From contig NZ_BNCI01000002.1 in assembly GCF_014656395.1 (NCBI RefSeq), positions 682,001 to 746,000 on the forward strand: 64,000 nt of DNA, in the 5' to 3' direction. The notes beneath the pieces were generated by a model. That model worked only from the letters and a program-made list of their open reading frames with translations. It searched no databases and was not told where the DNA came from. The position numbers were made by a program, and so were the translations under genes. The stretch comes from Kordiimonas sediminis (GTDB taxonomy: Bacteria > Pseudomonadota > Alphaproteobacteria > Sphingomonadales > Kordiimonadaceae). How positions within the stretch are numbered: the first letter of the stretch is position 1; every line of letters starts with the position of its first letter. Shown here in pieces: positions 37,263 through 46,414 of the stretch.

Positions 37263-38609
37263 GTGACTAGAAAATTTAATAGTATCCTGGCCCTGTTTGT
37301 TAGTGCGGTGGTGAAGTGCTTGCCGGCGGTGAGCGCAGCAGATGTGAGTGAACAAGAAAGCTTTGACCGTATTCCCCTAACACAAGATCAGGTTTTTGAA
37401 ACTGTTAGTCATTTGATTTTAACAAAACAGCACCAAGCTGCTTTGACATTACTGTCTCAGCTAGAACACTCCGGCGCTGATCAGATACAGATAGACTTTC
37501 TAAGAGGGACTATTGCTGGCCAAAATGATGATTGGCCAATGGCCATTCGCTATTATAGAGGAATTCTGGCTGGCAATCCGTCCTTACTTCGAGTTCGCCT
37601 GGAGCTGGCACGTGCATTTTTCAATGCAGCAGATTACGACAATGCGAAACGTCAATTTGAACTGGTTCTGGCGAGTGACCAATTACCCGCCGAGGTCAGG
37701 ACTAATGTCCGTGGCTTTTTAGCTGTAATATATACCAGGAAAAAATGGAGTTTGAATGTTTCGTTCAGCGCGGCGCCCGATACCAATATTAATACCGCGA
37801 CCGCCTCAGAAAGAGTGACGTTATACGGATTGCCTTTTGATTTGTCTGATGACGCTAAAAGGTCATCTGGCGTTGGCATTACTGGTGATGTTTCAGCGGG
37901 CTATCGCTTTGACCTGAGACAGGGGCTTGCAGTGGATGTAGGTGGTGCCGCAAGACATACAGAATATTTAAACTCCAGTTCTTTTGACCAAACATACTTG
38001 CGGGCTCATATGGGGCCAAGAGTATATACGGCCCGGTCAGAGGTCAGGGTATTGGCTGCAGCGGGATATGCACGCTTTGGTGGACGCAGCTACTATACAT
38101 CTGCGGGCATGCAGGTGACGGCTCAGCGGCAGCTAAATGACAGACTGAAGGCTTCTATTTTGGTTGGTGTCGACAAGATGAACTACACCACTATTGATTA
38201 TAGAGACGGAGAAAACTATTCCCTTACAGGTCAAGTCAATTATTCCCTGTCTCGGGTAAGTTCGTTTAGGACGTATGCAGGAATTAACCTGGAGAAAACG
38301 CAAGAAGCCAGTCTTGATAATACAACATATCGGATTGGGTTTGGCTATGCACGTGAACTTGGATTGGGGTTAACGGCTACACTCTCTGGTTCATTTACAT
38401 ACAGGCCGTTTGATGCCTTTTCTATTCTTTATGGCGAGAAAAGAACAGATCATACAATAAGTACGGGTGTGGGTTTTACCAAACGAGATATCAATATTTG
38501 GGGCTTTGCGCCTGTTGTTCGGTATGATTATTTCCGCTCAATGTCGAACATAACTTTGTTTGATTATGACCGTCACCGCATAAACATTGGCTTTACCAGA
38601 GTTTTTTGA
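37263..38609 (+). CDS. Slam-type surface lipoprotein assembly modifier
   Basis: A 448-residue outer-membrane protein. Signal peptide at about residues 1-25; helical TPR part at about 45-160 (AAIRYYRG-like AIRYYRGILAGNPSLLRVRLEL); then a 14-strand-like DUF560 barrel from about residue 165 to the end, finishing with GFTRVF. The family-defining junction SAAPDTNINTATAS, followed by LYGLPFDLSDDAKRSSGVGI, is intact. Slam proteins move specific lipoproteins to the cell surface. GTG at 37263 is the only start after an in-frame stop; its ribosome site is weak. Divergent from the lipoprotein at 36057, which is its likely substrate. Confidence 0.88.
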   Translation: MTRKFNSILALFVSAVVKCLPAVSAADVSEQESFDRIPLTQDQVFETVSHLILTKQHQAALTLLSQLEHSGADQIQIDFLRGTIAGQNDDWPMAIRYYRGILAGNPSLLRVRLELARAFFNAADYDNAKRQFELVLASDQLPAEVRTNVRGFLAVIYTRKKWSLNVSFSAAPDTNINTATASERVTLYGLPFDLSDDAKRSSGVGITGDVSAGYRFDLRQGLAVDVGGAARHTEYLNSSSFDQTYLRAHMGPRVYTARSEVRVLAAAGYARFGGRSYYTSAGMQVTAQRQLNDRLKASILVGVDKMNYTTIDYRDGENYSLTGQVNYSLSRVSSFRTYAGINLEKTQEASLDNTTYRIGFGYARELGLGLTATLSGSFTYRPFDAFSILYGEKRTDHTISTGVGFTKRDINIWGFAPVVRYDYFRSMSNITLFDYDRHRINIGFTRVF

Positions 38610-38679
38610 TTGCAAGCACCAGGGGGCGGTTTCTGCTATATCGGGAATTACCGTGGCAAGGTGTCGCAGTGTATCAAAT

Positions 38680-38693
38680 TTGATTTAGGTCAT
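38680..38693 (+). promoter_or_regulatory. FNR-like box upstream of hemN
   Basis: TTGAT-TTAG-GTCAT matches the FNR/FnrL consensus TTGAY-N4-RTCAA at all but the last base. It overlaps the palindrome ATCAAATTTGAT at 38673-38684. Oxygen-independent hemN is a classical FNR target. Confidence 0.6.
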
Positions 38694-38727
38694 GTTTTGC
38701 TTTCTTCTCAACCGGCATAAAGTACAC

Positions 38728-40080
38728 ATGATTAAAAACTTTGATACATATGCCAATGCCCGGGTGCCAAGGTATACCAGTTATCCAACTGCCTTGCAGT
38801 TTAGCGAGTCAGTGGGTGTTGAACAGCAACAAAACTGGCTGTCTATGATTAGTGACACAGATAGCCTGTCGTTGTATTTCCATATTCCCTTCTGTCAGTC
38901 ACTGTGTTGGTATTGCGGGTGCAACACCAGTGTTCCGAATGGGTACGACCGAGTGGGCGAATATCTGGATAGCCTTGTAGCAGAAATAAAAGCCGTAGGT
39001 TCACAGGTAGCAAAAGGCGCCAAAGTGCAACATGTGCATTTTGGTGGCGGTACACCGACATTCCTGTCAGGGGATGATTTCATGAATGTCATGATGCTGG
39101 CGCGGGAGACGTTCACCTTTGCAGATGATGCAGAAGTGGCCGTCGAAGTTGACCCACGTACACTGTCCAAAGATAAAGTGGATGCGATGGTGCTTGCAGG
39201 TGTGAACCGTGTGTCAATTGGTGTTCAGGATTTCAATCTGGCAGTTCAGACCAAAATCAACCGAGTTCAAACAGAGGACTTGGTAAGAGATAGCGTTGAA
39301 TGGCTTCGTGATCGGGGTATTGACAATATCAGCTTTGATTTGATGTATGGCCTGCCTGGCCAGACAGAAGAAACACTTGTTGAAACTGTCTCCAAGGCGG
39401 TTGCAATGTCACCAGACCGTATTTCGGTTTTTGGTTATGCACATGTTCCCTGGTTCAAAAAGCATCAGCAATTATTGAATGAAGAGGAACTGCCAGATTT
39501 GGATGCACGGGCCAAACAGGAAAAAATCATTGGTGATGCTTTGATTGCTGCAGGGTATGAAGCGATTGGATTTGATCATTTCGCCAAACCAGAAGATTCA
39601 ATTGCATTGGCTGCCAGAGTAGGGAGCCTGCGACGCAATTTTCAGGGGTACACGGATGATCCTGCAGACTATTTGCTGGCATTTGGTGCCTCGGCCATCA
39701 GTAAATTGCCAGGCGGGTTTGTGCAAAATGATCCTCACACTGGGAAGTATCGCGAACTGGTCGCTAAAAACGGTGGTAGTGGGGCATCAAAAGGAGTGCC
39801 GATCACACAGGATGATATGATACGGTCTGAAATTATCATGACTTTGATGTGTAATTACCATGTTAATATCACCCGTATCTGCGAAAAATATGGGGTTTGG
39901 GCAACAGACTTCGAAGAAGATCTGGCAAAACTGGTTCCATTGGTGCGTGACGGTCTTTGCCGGGTAAAAGGCTACAATGTCACTGTAATGCCAGCGGCCA
40001 GATCATTAGTGCGCGTTGTTGCATCTGCTTTTGATGGCTATCTGGATAATGCACAGGTTCGGCACAGTAAGGCTGTCTGA
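38728..40080 (+). CDS. hemN: Oxygen-independent coproporphyrinogen III oxidase
   Basis: A 450-residue radical SAM enzyme converting coproporphyrinogen III to protoporphyrinogen IX. The iron-sulfur cysteines are Cys56, Cys60 and Cys63 in FCQSLCWYCGC, next to the SAM motif FGGGTPTFL. I take ATG at 38728 because an FNR-like box overlaps the earlier ATG at 38692 and because MIKNFDTYANARVPRYTSYPT is the family start. The C-terminal HemN domain is complete. It is expected to be induced at low oxygen by the FNR protein encoded at 56414. Confidence 0.95.
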   Translation: MIKNFDTYANARVPRYTSYPTALQFSESVGVEQQQNWLSMISDTDSLSLYFHIPFCQSLCWYCGCNTSVPNGYDRVGEYLDSLVAEIKAVGSQVAKGAKVQHVHFGGGTPTFLSGDDFMNVMMLARETFTFADDAEVAVEVDPRTLSKDKVDAMVLAGVNRVSIGVQDFNLAVQTKINRVQTEDLVRDSVEWLRDRGIDNISFDLMYGLPGQTEETLVETVSKAVAMSPDRISVFGYAHVPWFKKHQQLLNEEELPDLDARAKQEKIIGDALIAAGYEAIGFDHFAKPEDSIALAARVGSLRRNFQGYTDDPADYLLAFGASAISKLPGGFVQNDPHTGKYRELVAKNGGSGASKGVPITQDDMIRSEIIMTLMCNYHVNITRICEKYGVWATDFEEDLAKLVPLVRDGLCRVKGYNVTVMPAARSLVRVVASAFDGYLDNAQVRHSKAV

Positions 40081-40134
40081 TATTTCCTAATTATGATTAG
40101 AGGCTTGACTCTAACACCGACTTGCTCCTTCAAT

Positions 40135-40148
40135 AATGTGATCACATT
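40135..40148. promoter_or_regulatory. Perfect 14-base palindrome upstream of the amidohydrolase
   Basis: AATGTGATCACATT, immediately before a T run and about 18 bases before the start codon. It looks like an operator. It is not a CRP site, because the TGTGA and TCACA halves have no six-base spacer. Confidence 0.45.
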
Positions 40149-40165
40149 TTTTGAGGGAGCAAATA

Positions 40166-41911
40166 ATGCGGAATATTTATATTATTTCCGGTGCAATGTT
40201 GTTGGCACTGGGGGCTTGTAGCGCACAAAACACTGAAACAAATACAGATAAGTCATTTGCCGATACTATTTTGACCGGCGGTACCATTTATACAATGGAT
40301 ACGTCACAGACAGTTGCGTCTGCGATGGCAGTAAAAGACGGCAAGATCGTAGCCTTGGGTACCGTTGATGAAATGCAAGCGTATAGTGGTGACGCCACCC
40401 AAACAATTGACCTTAATGGAGCGACTGTATTTCCAGGGTTTACCGATGCGCATGTCCATGTGGCCGGTGGCGGTGAAGGGTTGCGCGGTTTAACCCTGCA
40501 TGATGCACAAACCCCTGACGTGATGTTGGCGAAGATCAAGGCCTATGCTGATGCACACCCTGACATGCCTGTGATCACAGGATTTGGGTGGGAATTGAAT
40601 GTCTTTGAGGCAGGAAACCCTCATAAATCCTTGCTGGATGAAATTATTCCAGACAGGCCCGTCATTCTTACTGCTGCTGATGGTCACAATTCCTGGGTAA
40701 ATAGCAAAGCATTTGAAATGGCTGGTGTTACTGCTGACACTCCTGATCCGGTTGCGGGGCATATCGAAAAAGATGCAGACGGCCAACCATCGGGTACGCT
40801 ACGTGAATCAGCTATGAAACTGATGGCTGGTATCCTGCCTGAAGTTACGAAAGCAGATATGGTGGCAAACTTGCGTGCTGGTGCGGAATTTCAGCTAAGT
40901 AACGGTATTGTGGGTTCTATCGACGCGGCGATCAGCGCAAATATGGAAGAGCAGGCATATCTGGATGCTGCGACCGATCCAAAATATCCACAGCGTTTCA
41001 GAGTTTCTTTGCTGGCGTCTGATCATTCAGTTTCTTCAATCGTAACTGAAGAAAACGTAGATGCAGTGGTCGAGACACTAAGTGAACGTCGACAAAAATT
41101 CCGTGAAGCGAACAAAGGCAGGGTAGATGCGGAGTCTGTCAAGATCTTTGTGGATGGTGTTCCTGAGAATTTCACGGCTGCAATGCATGACCCATATGTT
41201 GGTGTACCGCAAGGCCCAGATCATCGCGGGGTGATGAATCTAACTGAAAATGCGTTAATAAAATATGTTACTGCGCTGGATAATAAGGGTTTTAATATAT
41301 TGACCCATTCGATGGGAGACCGTGCAATTGATGCAACTTTAACAGCGTTTGAGCAGATGATGGAAGCAAACCCTGCACGGGACAGGCGCAACCATATCTC
41401 GCACTTAGAGTTTTTGACGCCAACGTCTTTCAAGCGTTTTGATGTACCCGGCATGGCCGCTAACATTCAAAGTCTGTGGCACTTTAATGATCCATATATC
41501 TCTGAGCTTACAGAACCATTCGTGAAGCCAGAGATTCATCGCTGGATATACCCGGCCAAGAGCTTCAAAGACGCCGGAGCCAAGCTTGTCTGGGGTAGTG
41601 ACTGGCCAGTATCAACAAGTAACCCGTTTATGTCGATCGAAGTGGCTGTCCTTAGACAGGATCCAAACAACGCAGAGGACACTCCGTGGATTCCGGAAGA
41701 AAAGCTAACGGTTGATGACATGATGGTCGCGCTTACCAGAAACGGTGCATGGATTATGGGGCAAGATGACATCCGAGGTACTCTGGAAGCAGGAAAACTA
41801 GCGGATTTCATCATCCTGTCTGCTGATCCTTATAAGGTAAAGCCCTATGACATCAGTGAAATAACTGTCAAGGCAACCTATCTGGAAGGTGAGCAAGTAT
41901 ATTCAAACTAA
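40166..41911 (+). CDS. Lipoprotein amidohydrolase, YtcJ-like
   Basis: A 581-residue metal-dependent hydrolase from ATG at 40166 (GAGGGAG seven bases upstream; 40151 is a weak alternative). The N-terminus is a lipoprotein signal with LGAC (Cys19 in this numbering), so it is membrane-anchored. The catalytic body matches Amidohydro_3/YtcJ proteins: FPGFTDAHVHVAGGG holds the metal-binding histidines; later come GFNILTHSMGDRAID, HISHLEF and VWGSDWPV with metal-binding His and Asp. Substrate unknown; the family cleaves amide bonds of varied compounds. The palindrome at 40135 may control it. Confidence 0.9.
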   Translation: MRNIYIISGAMLLALGACSAQNTETNTDKSFADTILTGGTIYTMDTSQTVASAMAVKDGKIVALGTVDEMQAYSGDATQTIDLNGATVFPGFTDAHVHVAGGGEGLRGLTLHDAQTPDVMLAKIKAYADAHPDMPVITGFGWELNVFEAGNPHKSLLDEIIPDRPVILTAADGHNSWVNSKAFEMAGVTADTPDPVAGHIEKDADGQPSGTLRESAMKLMAGILPEVTKADMVANLRAGAEFQLSNGIVGSIDAAISANMEEQAYLDAATDPKYPQRFRVSLLASDHSVSSIVTEENVDAVVETLSERRQKFREANKGRVDAESVKIFVDGVPENFTAAMHDPYVGVPQGPDHRGVMNLTENALIKYVTALDNKGFNILTHSMGDRAIDATLTAFEQMMEANPARDRRNHISHLEFLTPTSFKRFDVPGMAANIQSLWHFNDPYISELTEPFVKPEIHRWIYPAKSFKDAGAKLVWGSDWPVSTSNPFMSIEVAVLRQDPNNAEDTPWIPEEKLTVDDMMVALTRNGAWIMGQDDIRGTLEAGKLADFIILSADPYKVKPYDISEITVKATYLEGEQVYSN

Positions 41912-41933
41912 GAATATCAGCTTAACACACAAG

Positions 41934-41960
41934 AAAGGCGCAGAATTCTGCGCCTTTTTT
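41934..41960 (+). terminator. Rho-independent terminator of the amidohydrolase
   Basis: A 24-base perfect palindrome (41934-41957) with arms of the type AAAGGCGCAGAA/TTCTGCGCCTTT and T6 on the plus strand. Confidence 0.9.
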
Positions 41961-42005
41961 CCTTTTATTCCAGTCCTGCGTTGCAGATAGCAAGTGGCAA
42001 CTGCT

Positions 42006-42281
42006 TTAGATTTTATCAGGGCCACCGCGCGGGCCATCTTCTGTAAAGGCATTCAGACCAATGATGGTGTAGGTGTCCTTAACGCCAGATACGGTTTGTA
42101 CCTTGTTGGCAATAAACCGTCCGATTTCCTGTTCTGTATCAAGCGCAAACTGCGCTAACAGATCGTATTTTCCAGAAGTTGAGTGAACACTGCGCACTTC
42201 TGCAATTTCGTCAGCAAGCGTTGCTGCGACATCGTAAGTTTTTCCAAGTTCACATTTGATCATTACAAAAACGGTTTTCAT
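42006..42281 (-). CDS. Stand-alone Lrp/AsnC ligand-binding domain protein
   Basis: A 91-residue protein comprising only the RAM (Lrp/AsnC C-terminal) domain: MIKCELGKTYDVAATL, VHSTSGKYDLLAQF and VSGVKDTYTIIGLNAF. It has no helix-turn-helix, so it cannot bind DNA by itself; stand-alone RAM proteins may sense amino acids or modify Lrp oligomers. The stop is followed by the terminator of the convergent gene. It sits upstream of, but on the same strand as, the TetR gene. Confidence 0.88.
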   Translation of the reverse strand: MKTVFVMIKCELGKTYDVAATLADEIAEVRSVHSTSGKYDLLAQFALDTEQEIGRFIANKVQTVSGVKDTYTIIGLNAFTEDGPRGGPDKI

Positions 42282-42416
42282 CAGTAATTTTCCTGGCCAG
42301 ACAGACGCTACAATATGCGGTTGGTTGATGTATTTTTGTAATAGATAATACTGCTGTACTGGAAAAGCCAGCTAAACATGGCCTTGTTAGGGTCTGAATT
42401 TTGACGGTACGGGCCG

Positions 42417-43064
42417 TTACTGTTTGAGGAAGGTGTCTCTGTGTACAGGGAAAGTTCTGGCAAGATGCTGCATCATGATTTTCGTAGCTCTCTGACGCGG
42501 GAATGAACGCCCATGCAGTAATATATTCAACCATAACCCGTCTGCCATAGCCATGATGCCGTCTGCTATTTCGTCTATTTCACCAACCTGCGCACCAGAG
42601 GGTTCTGATATTTCGTGAAGAAGTGTTTTCAGAGTGGTTTCAAAGTCTTTCATTCGTTCAACGCAAATCTTCTTGTAGGTTGGGCGTGCTTTTGCCTCCC
42701 CCCAGAAGGCAAACCATACAGCTAACTTTTTGGGGTCGGCCGTATTGCTTGAATAATCAGATTTGACAAGCGCGGCAAGCTTGCCTTCCGCGGTGTCGGG
42801 GGCTTTGCTAAGTGCGTCCTGCCAGGATGTTGTGTAATCATCACGCAGATAGGAAAGGGTTTCTGTCAGTAGGTTTTCCTTAGAGGAAAAATGCAGATTT
42901 ATGATGCCTTGGCTTAATCCAGCAGAGGAGGCGACACCAGAGAGTGTCAGATCACTGAGGCCGCACCGTGCAATCTCATGGATCGTGGCCTCTATCAGTT
43001 GGCGCTTGCGATAGCCTTTGGAGGCGCGCCTTTGTCCATTATTTTGATGTGTTGCATTGATCAT
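42417..43064 (-). CDS. TetR/BetI-type transcriptional regulator
   Basis: About 215 residues from ATG at 43064 (43094 is an alternative). The N-terminal helix-turn-helix is KRQLIEATIHEIARCGLSDLTLSGVASSAGLSQGIINLHF, split here as KRQLIEATIHEIARCGLSDL and GVASSAGLSQGIINLHF; the pattern and length are closest to BetI, the choline-responsive repressor. The C-terminal ligand domain has FAFWGEAKARPTY, another BetI-like feature. It is divergent from the flavoprotein/GcvT operon at 43246 and probably controls it; the dyad at 43119 is a candidate operator. Confidence 0.85.
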   Translation of the reverse strand: MINATHQNNGQRRASKGYRKRQLIEATIHEIARCGLSDLTLSGVASSAGLSQGIINLHFSSKENLLTETLSYLRDDYTTSWQDALSKAPDTAEGKLAALVKSDYSSNTADPKKLAVWFAFWGEAKARPTYKKICVERMKDFETTLKTLLHEISEPSGAQVGEIDEIADGIMAMADGLWLNILLHGRSFPRQRATKIMMQHLARTFPVHRDTFLKQ

Positions 43065-43118
43065 CGTTGAATAATAACATACAAAATAACACATAAAAAC
43101 AATAAAATAGCACTATTT

Positions 43119-43132
43119 AATGAATATTCATT
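43119..43132. promoter_or_regulatory. Candidate BetI/TetR operator
   Basis: AATGAATATTCATT, a perfect 14-base palindrome in the divergent intergenic region, followed by a further CATTCA repeat. TGAATATTCA-type dyads are characteristic of BetI sites; assignment is inference. Confidence 0.55.
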
Positions 43133-43245
43133 CATTCAAAAACTGGACAATGTCTTTAGATGCTGCCATGGTTTTTGTGTGATTCTTTACGGTCCGCAGT
43201 GTTCGGTAAAGATATGGAAAATTAGTCATGCCTCGGGGGGCGAAG

Positions 43246-44862
43246 ATGAAGTCGTATGATGTAATCGTAATTGGAGCCGGTCATAACGGGCTTACAAATG
43301 CTGCTTTCCTGGCCAAGGCTGGACTTGATGTGCTGGTAGTTGAAAAAAATCCGCACATCGGCGGTGCCGCTGTTAGTCGCAATCTTCATAAAGACTGGAT
43401 GTATTCCAACTGTTCCTATGTTTGCAGTTTATTTAGGCCGGAAATCTACAGGCAGCTTAATCTGGCAAAGCATGGTTTGCAGGTAATTACATACAATGGT
43501 GGTTTTACCTTAACACAGGACGGTGATTATATCGGCAGCTATAATGATCCCGAGATTATGCGGCGGGAGATTTATAGGCACAGTCCGGTAGATGTGGATG
43601 CATACGACCGTTTCAAGACAGACATATCCAAATGGTGTCGTTTCATTCGACCAATGTTACTTAGAACACCACCTGATCCAACCAGTTTCAAATTCCGTGA
43701 TCTTGATGAGCTTAGGTTCTTAGCGAGAAAGTTTCTTGATTTAGGCCCCCGTGATCTTCATGATTTTATGAAGTTTTTTACCATCAGCGTCGCTGATTAT
43801 CTGGATCAGTATTTTACATCAGATTTGATTAAAGCGCATAAAGCCGGGTCAGGTATTATTGGCACAGGCCTTGGCCCTATGTCACCAGGGTCCGCCTATG
43901 TCATGCTGCATCATTATATGGGGGATGTTGATGGCAGTGTCGGTGCGTGGGGCTTTGCCCGCGGTGGAATGGGGGCTGTTTCAAATGCGCTTGCTGGTGC
44001 ACTGCAGGAACACGGCGGTGAAATCCGTACCAATGCAGGTGTAGAACAGATTACAGTCAAAAATGGAACTGTTACCGGTGTGGTTCTTGATAGCGGGGAA
44101 GAAATATCTGCCAAGCGGGTTGTGTCTAATCTGGATGCAAAACGCACATTCCTTGGATTGATGGATCCTAAAGACGCGGGCGAAAAAGTCGTTAAGGCTG
44201 CTAAAAACTTCAAAATACGAGGGTCGTCAGGTAAATTGAATATTGCCTTGAACGGGATTCCTGAATTTCCTGCCCTTCCCAAGGGCAGTGACCTCATACA
44301 AGGTGACTTTCATATTATTGATAGTCTGGAGAGGATGGAGCGTGCCTATGATGACTGGAAGGCAGGCAGATGGTCCAAAGACCCGTATGTGGATGCATTG
44401 ATGCCGTCACTGACAGATCCCACGATGGCGCCCGAGGGCAAACATTTTCTGTCTGTTTTTGTGCAATATTGTCCGCCAAAAGTAGAAGGCAAGGACTGGA
44501 CGGATGATCAGGTGCAGGCTTTTGGCGATACGGTCATCAATCAATTGGCAAAATATAGCCCCAATCTGAAAGATTTGATTGAGCATGTGGAAATTCGTAC
44601 CCCGCGTGAGATTGAATCTGAGGTTGGGCTGACTGAGGGTAATATATTCCAGGGAGAATTAACTCTGGATCAGCTTTTGTTTAACCGTCCATTCCCGGGC
44701 TACGCACAGTATCGTGGTCCTGTGCAGGGAATGTATATGTGCGGATCAGCCACGCATCCTGGTGGCGGTGTGATGGCGGCCCCTGGTGCAAATGCTGCCA
44801 GAGAAATACTGATGGATTTAAAGTTGGGTAATACGGTTCCGGAGGATGAAGGCGATGACTAA
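43246..44862 (+). CDS. CrtI-like FAD-dependent oxidoreductase 1
   Basis: A 538-residue flavoprotein from ATG at 43246, behind a G-rich site; 43228 is an alternative. The N-terminal dinucleotide fold is YDVIVIGAGHNGLTNAAFLA followed by VVEKNPHIGGAA, and the C-terminal CGSATHPGGGVMAAPGANAA closes the FAD site, as in the phytoene-desaturase/amine oxidase superfamily. There is no carotenoid pathway nearby. The context (a second paralogue and a GcvT-like protein) argues for oxidation of an amine or another small methylated molecule, which is inference. The stop overlaps the next gene. Confidence 0.85.
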   Translation: MKSYDVIVIGAGHNGLTNAAFLAKAGLDVLVVEKNPHIGGAAVSRNLHKDWMYSNCSYVCSLFRPEIYRQLNLAKHGLQVITYNGGFTLTQDGDYIGSYNDPEIMRREIYRHSPVDVDAYDRFKTDISKWCRFIRPMLLRTPPDPTSFKFRDLDELRFLARKFLDLGPRDLHDFMKFFTISVADYLDQYFTSDLIKAHKAGSGIIGTGLGPMSPGSAYVMLHHYMGDVDGSVGAWGFARGGMGAVSNALAGALQEHGGEIRTNAGVEQITVKNGTVTGVVLDSGEEISAKRVVSNLDAKRTFLGLMDPKDAGEKVVKAAKNFKIRGSSGKLNIALNGIPEFPALPKGSDLIQGDFHIIDSLERMERAYDDWKAGRWSKDPYVDALMPSLTDPTMAPEGKHFLSVFVQYCPPKVEGKDWTDDQVQAFGDTVINQLAKYSPNLKDLIEHVEIRTPREIESEVGLTEGNIFQGELTLDQLLFNRPFPGYAQYRGPVQGMYMCGSATHPGGGVMAAPGANAAREILMDLKLGNTVPEDEGDD

Positions 44863-46414
44863 GGCATATGATATTATTATCGCCGGGGGTGGCCATAATG
44901 GATTGGTTTGTGCTGCCTATCTCGCCAAAGCGGGCAAAAAGGTGCTGGTACTTGAAAAAAATGACATAGTCGGTGGGGCAGCTATCACCAAAGAAGTTTT
45001 CCCCGGTAAGTCCGTTTCTTTGTGTGCTCAGTTTTTACATCAGTTTAATACGCGCATTGCGGACGATCTGAAATTATCAGAATTCGGACTGGAGTTTATT
45101 GATACTGACTGTAGAACCAGTTTGCTTTCTAACGATGGGCGTCACCTGACAGTTAGTTTTGACGGGCAAGTCGAAGGGGACGTTGCAGAAGATGAAGTAA
45201 AGGCTTTCCAGATACTTATCACAAGGCTGCAGGAGTTCTCTGAAACTCTAGGGTTTCTTGCTGATATACCGCCCATCGATATTTTTGATCCTGATATGCA
45301 GGATAAATTGTCCGCCCTGAAACTGGGTTGGAAATTGCGGTTTGGTTTGGGGGCAGAAAAAATGTCCGACTTCCTTCGGATCGTGGGAATGAATATATAT
45401 GACCTGATCAATGAAGAGTTGGAAGATGACAGGCTAAAAGCACTTCTCTCTGTTGATTCTGTGCTGGGCACGCATGCCGGTCCACGATCACCGGGAACAA
45501 TCCTGACCTATCTGTACCGCCAGATCGGTGGGGGAAAAGGGCGTACCCTGGTGCCTAAAGGTGGCATGGGGGCAGTATCAAAAGCTATAGCGGCATCTGC
45601 ACAGGCAAAGGGTGCGGATATTCTAACAGGTATGCATGTGCGTGAAGTCTTGATTGACAACTGCCGGGTTGTGGGGTTGAGGACTAGTTGTGGTACCGTG
45701 TATAATGCTCCTATCGTCGTATCTAATGCGGACCCTAAAACAACTGTGTTTGATATGGTGGGCAGTCGTCATTTCGAAGCTGACTTCGTGCACCGCATAA
45801 ATACTATCAGAATGCGCGGTAATTCGTGTAAGCTACACCTTTCCTTAAACAGTATCCCTGAATTTTCTGGACTAGGATCAGAGGCATTGGCTGGTCGTGT
45901 GGTCATTGCGGACAGTGCTGATTATGTTGAAAATTCATTCAATCCGGCAAAATACAATGAATGGTCATCATCCCCCGTGATAGAGTTTTCCATTCCAACA
46001 CTGAACGATCCGCACCTAGCAGAAAATGGTCATGTTCTAAGTGCCACAATACAGTATGCCCCATATTCACTGAAGGGTGGCTGGACTGATGAAGCCAAAG
46101 AAGCTTTTAAAAATATCTGCATTGACACACTTTCACGATTTGCACCGAGCCTGAAAGACAGCATTGAACAATCGCTTCTTCTGACACCAGTAGATTTGGA
46201 AAATGAAATCGGCATGCAGGGAGGTAATTGGCATCACGGGGAGTTTACCCTTGATCAGATGTTAATGATGCGCCCAGTGCCTTTGGCCTCTCGGTACGCC
46301 TTGCCGCTTGATGGGTTGTTTTTATGTGGTGCTGGTGCTCACCCTGGTGGTGGTGTCATGGGGTCAGCAGGCAGAAATGCGGCCAATGCTATTCTGAGAG
46401 GGGATAAGTCATGA
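44855..46414 (+). CDS. CrtI-like FAD-dependent oxidoreductase 2
   Basis: A 519-residue paralogue of the preceding gene, with AYDIIIAGGGHNGLVCAAYLA and CGAGAHPGGGVMGSAGRNAA. The ATG at 44855 has GGAGG nine bases upstream and overlaps the previous stop; its own TGA overlaps the next ATG (ATGA). Although the two share the family core, they diverge in the middle third, suggesting different partners or successive steps, or subunits of one heteromer. Function is otherwise unknown. Confidence 0.85.
   Translation: MTKAYDIIIAGGGHNGLVCAAYLAKAGKKVLVLEKNDIVGGAAITKEVFPGKSVSLCAQFLHQFNTRIADDLKLSEFGLEFIDTDCRTSLLSNDGRHLTVSFDGQVEGDVAEDEVKAFQILITRLQEFSETLGFLADIPPIDIFDPDMQDKLSALKLGWKLRFGLGAEKMSDFLRIVGMNIYDLINEELEDDRLKALLSVDSVLGTHAGPRSPGTILTYLYRQIGGGKGRTLVPKGGMGAVSKAIAASAQAKGADILTGMHVREVLIDNCRVVGLRTSCGTVYNAPIVVSNADPKTTVFDMVGSRHFEADFVHRINTIRMRGNSCKLHLSLNSIPEFSGLGSEALAGRVVIADSADYVENSFNPAKYNEWSSSPVIEFSIPTLNDPHLAENGHVLSATIQYAPYSLKGGWTDEAKEAFKNICIDTLSRFAPSLKDSIEQSLLLTPVDLENEIGMQGGNWHHGEFTLDQMLMMRPVPLASRYALPLDGLFLCGAGAHPGGGVMGSAGRNAANAILRGDKS

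Noticed and set aside
40135-40148. CRP binding site
   Set aside because: The two CRP-like halves have no spacer, whereas CRP needs TGTGA-N6-TCACA.
43246-46414. Carotenoid biosynthesis genes
   Set aside because: No phytoene synthase, cyclase or geranylgeranyl synthase is nearby; the CrtI-like fold alone is not evidence for carotenoids.
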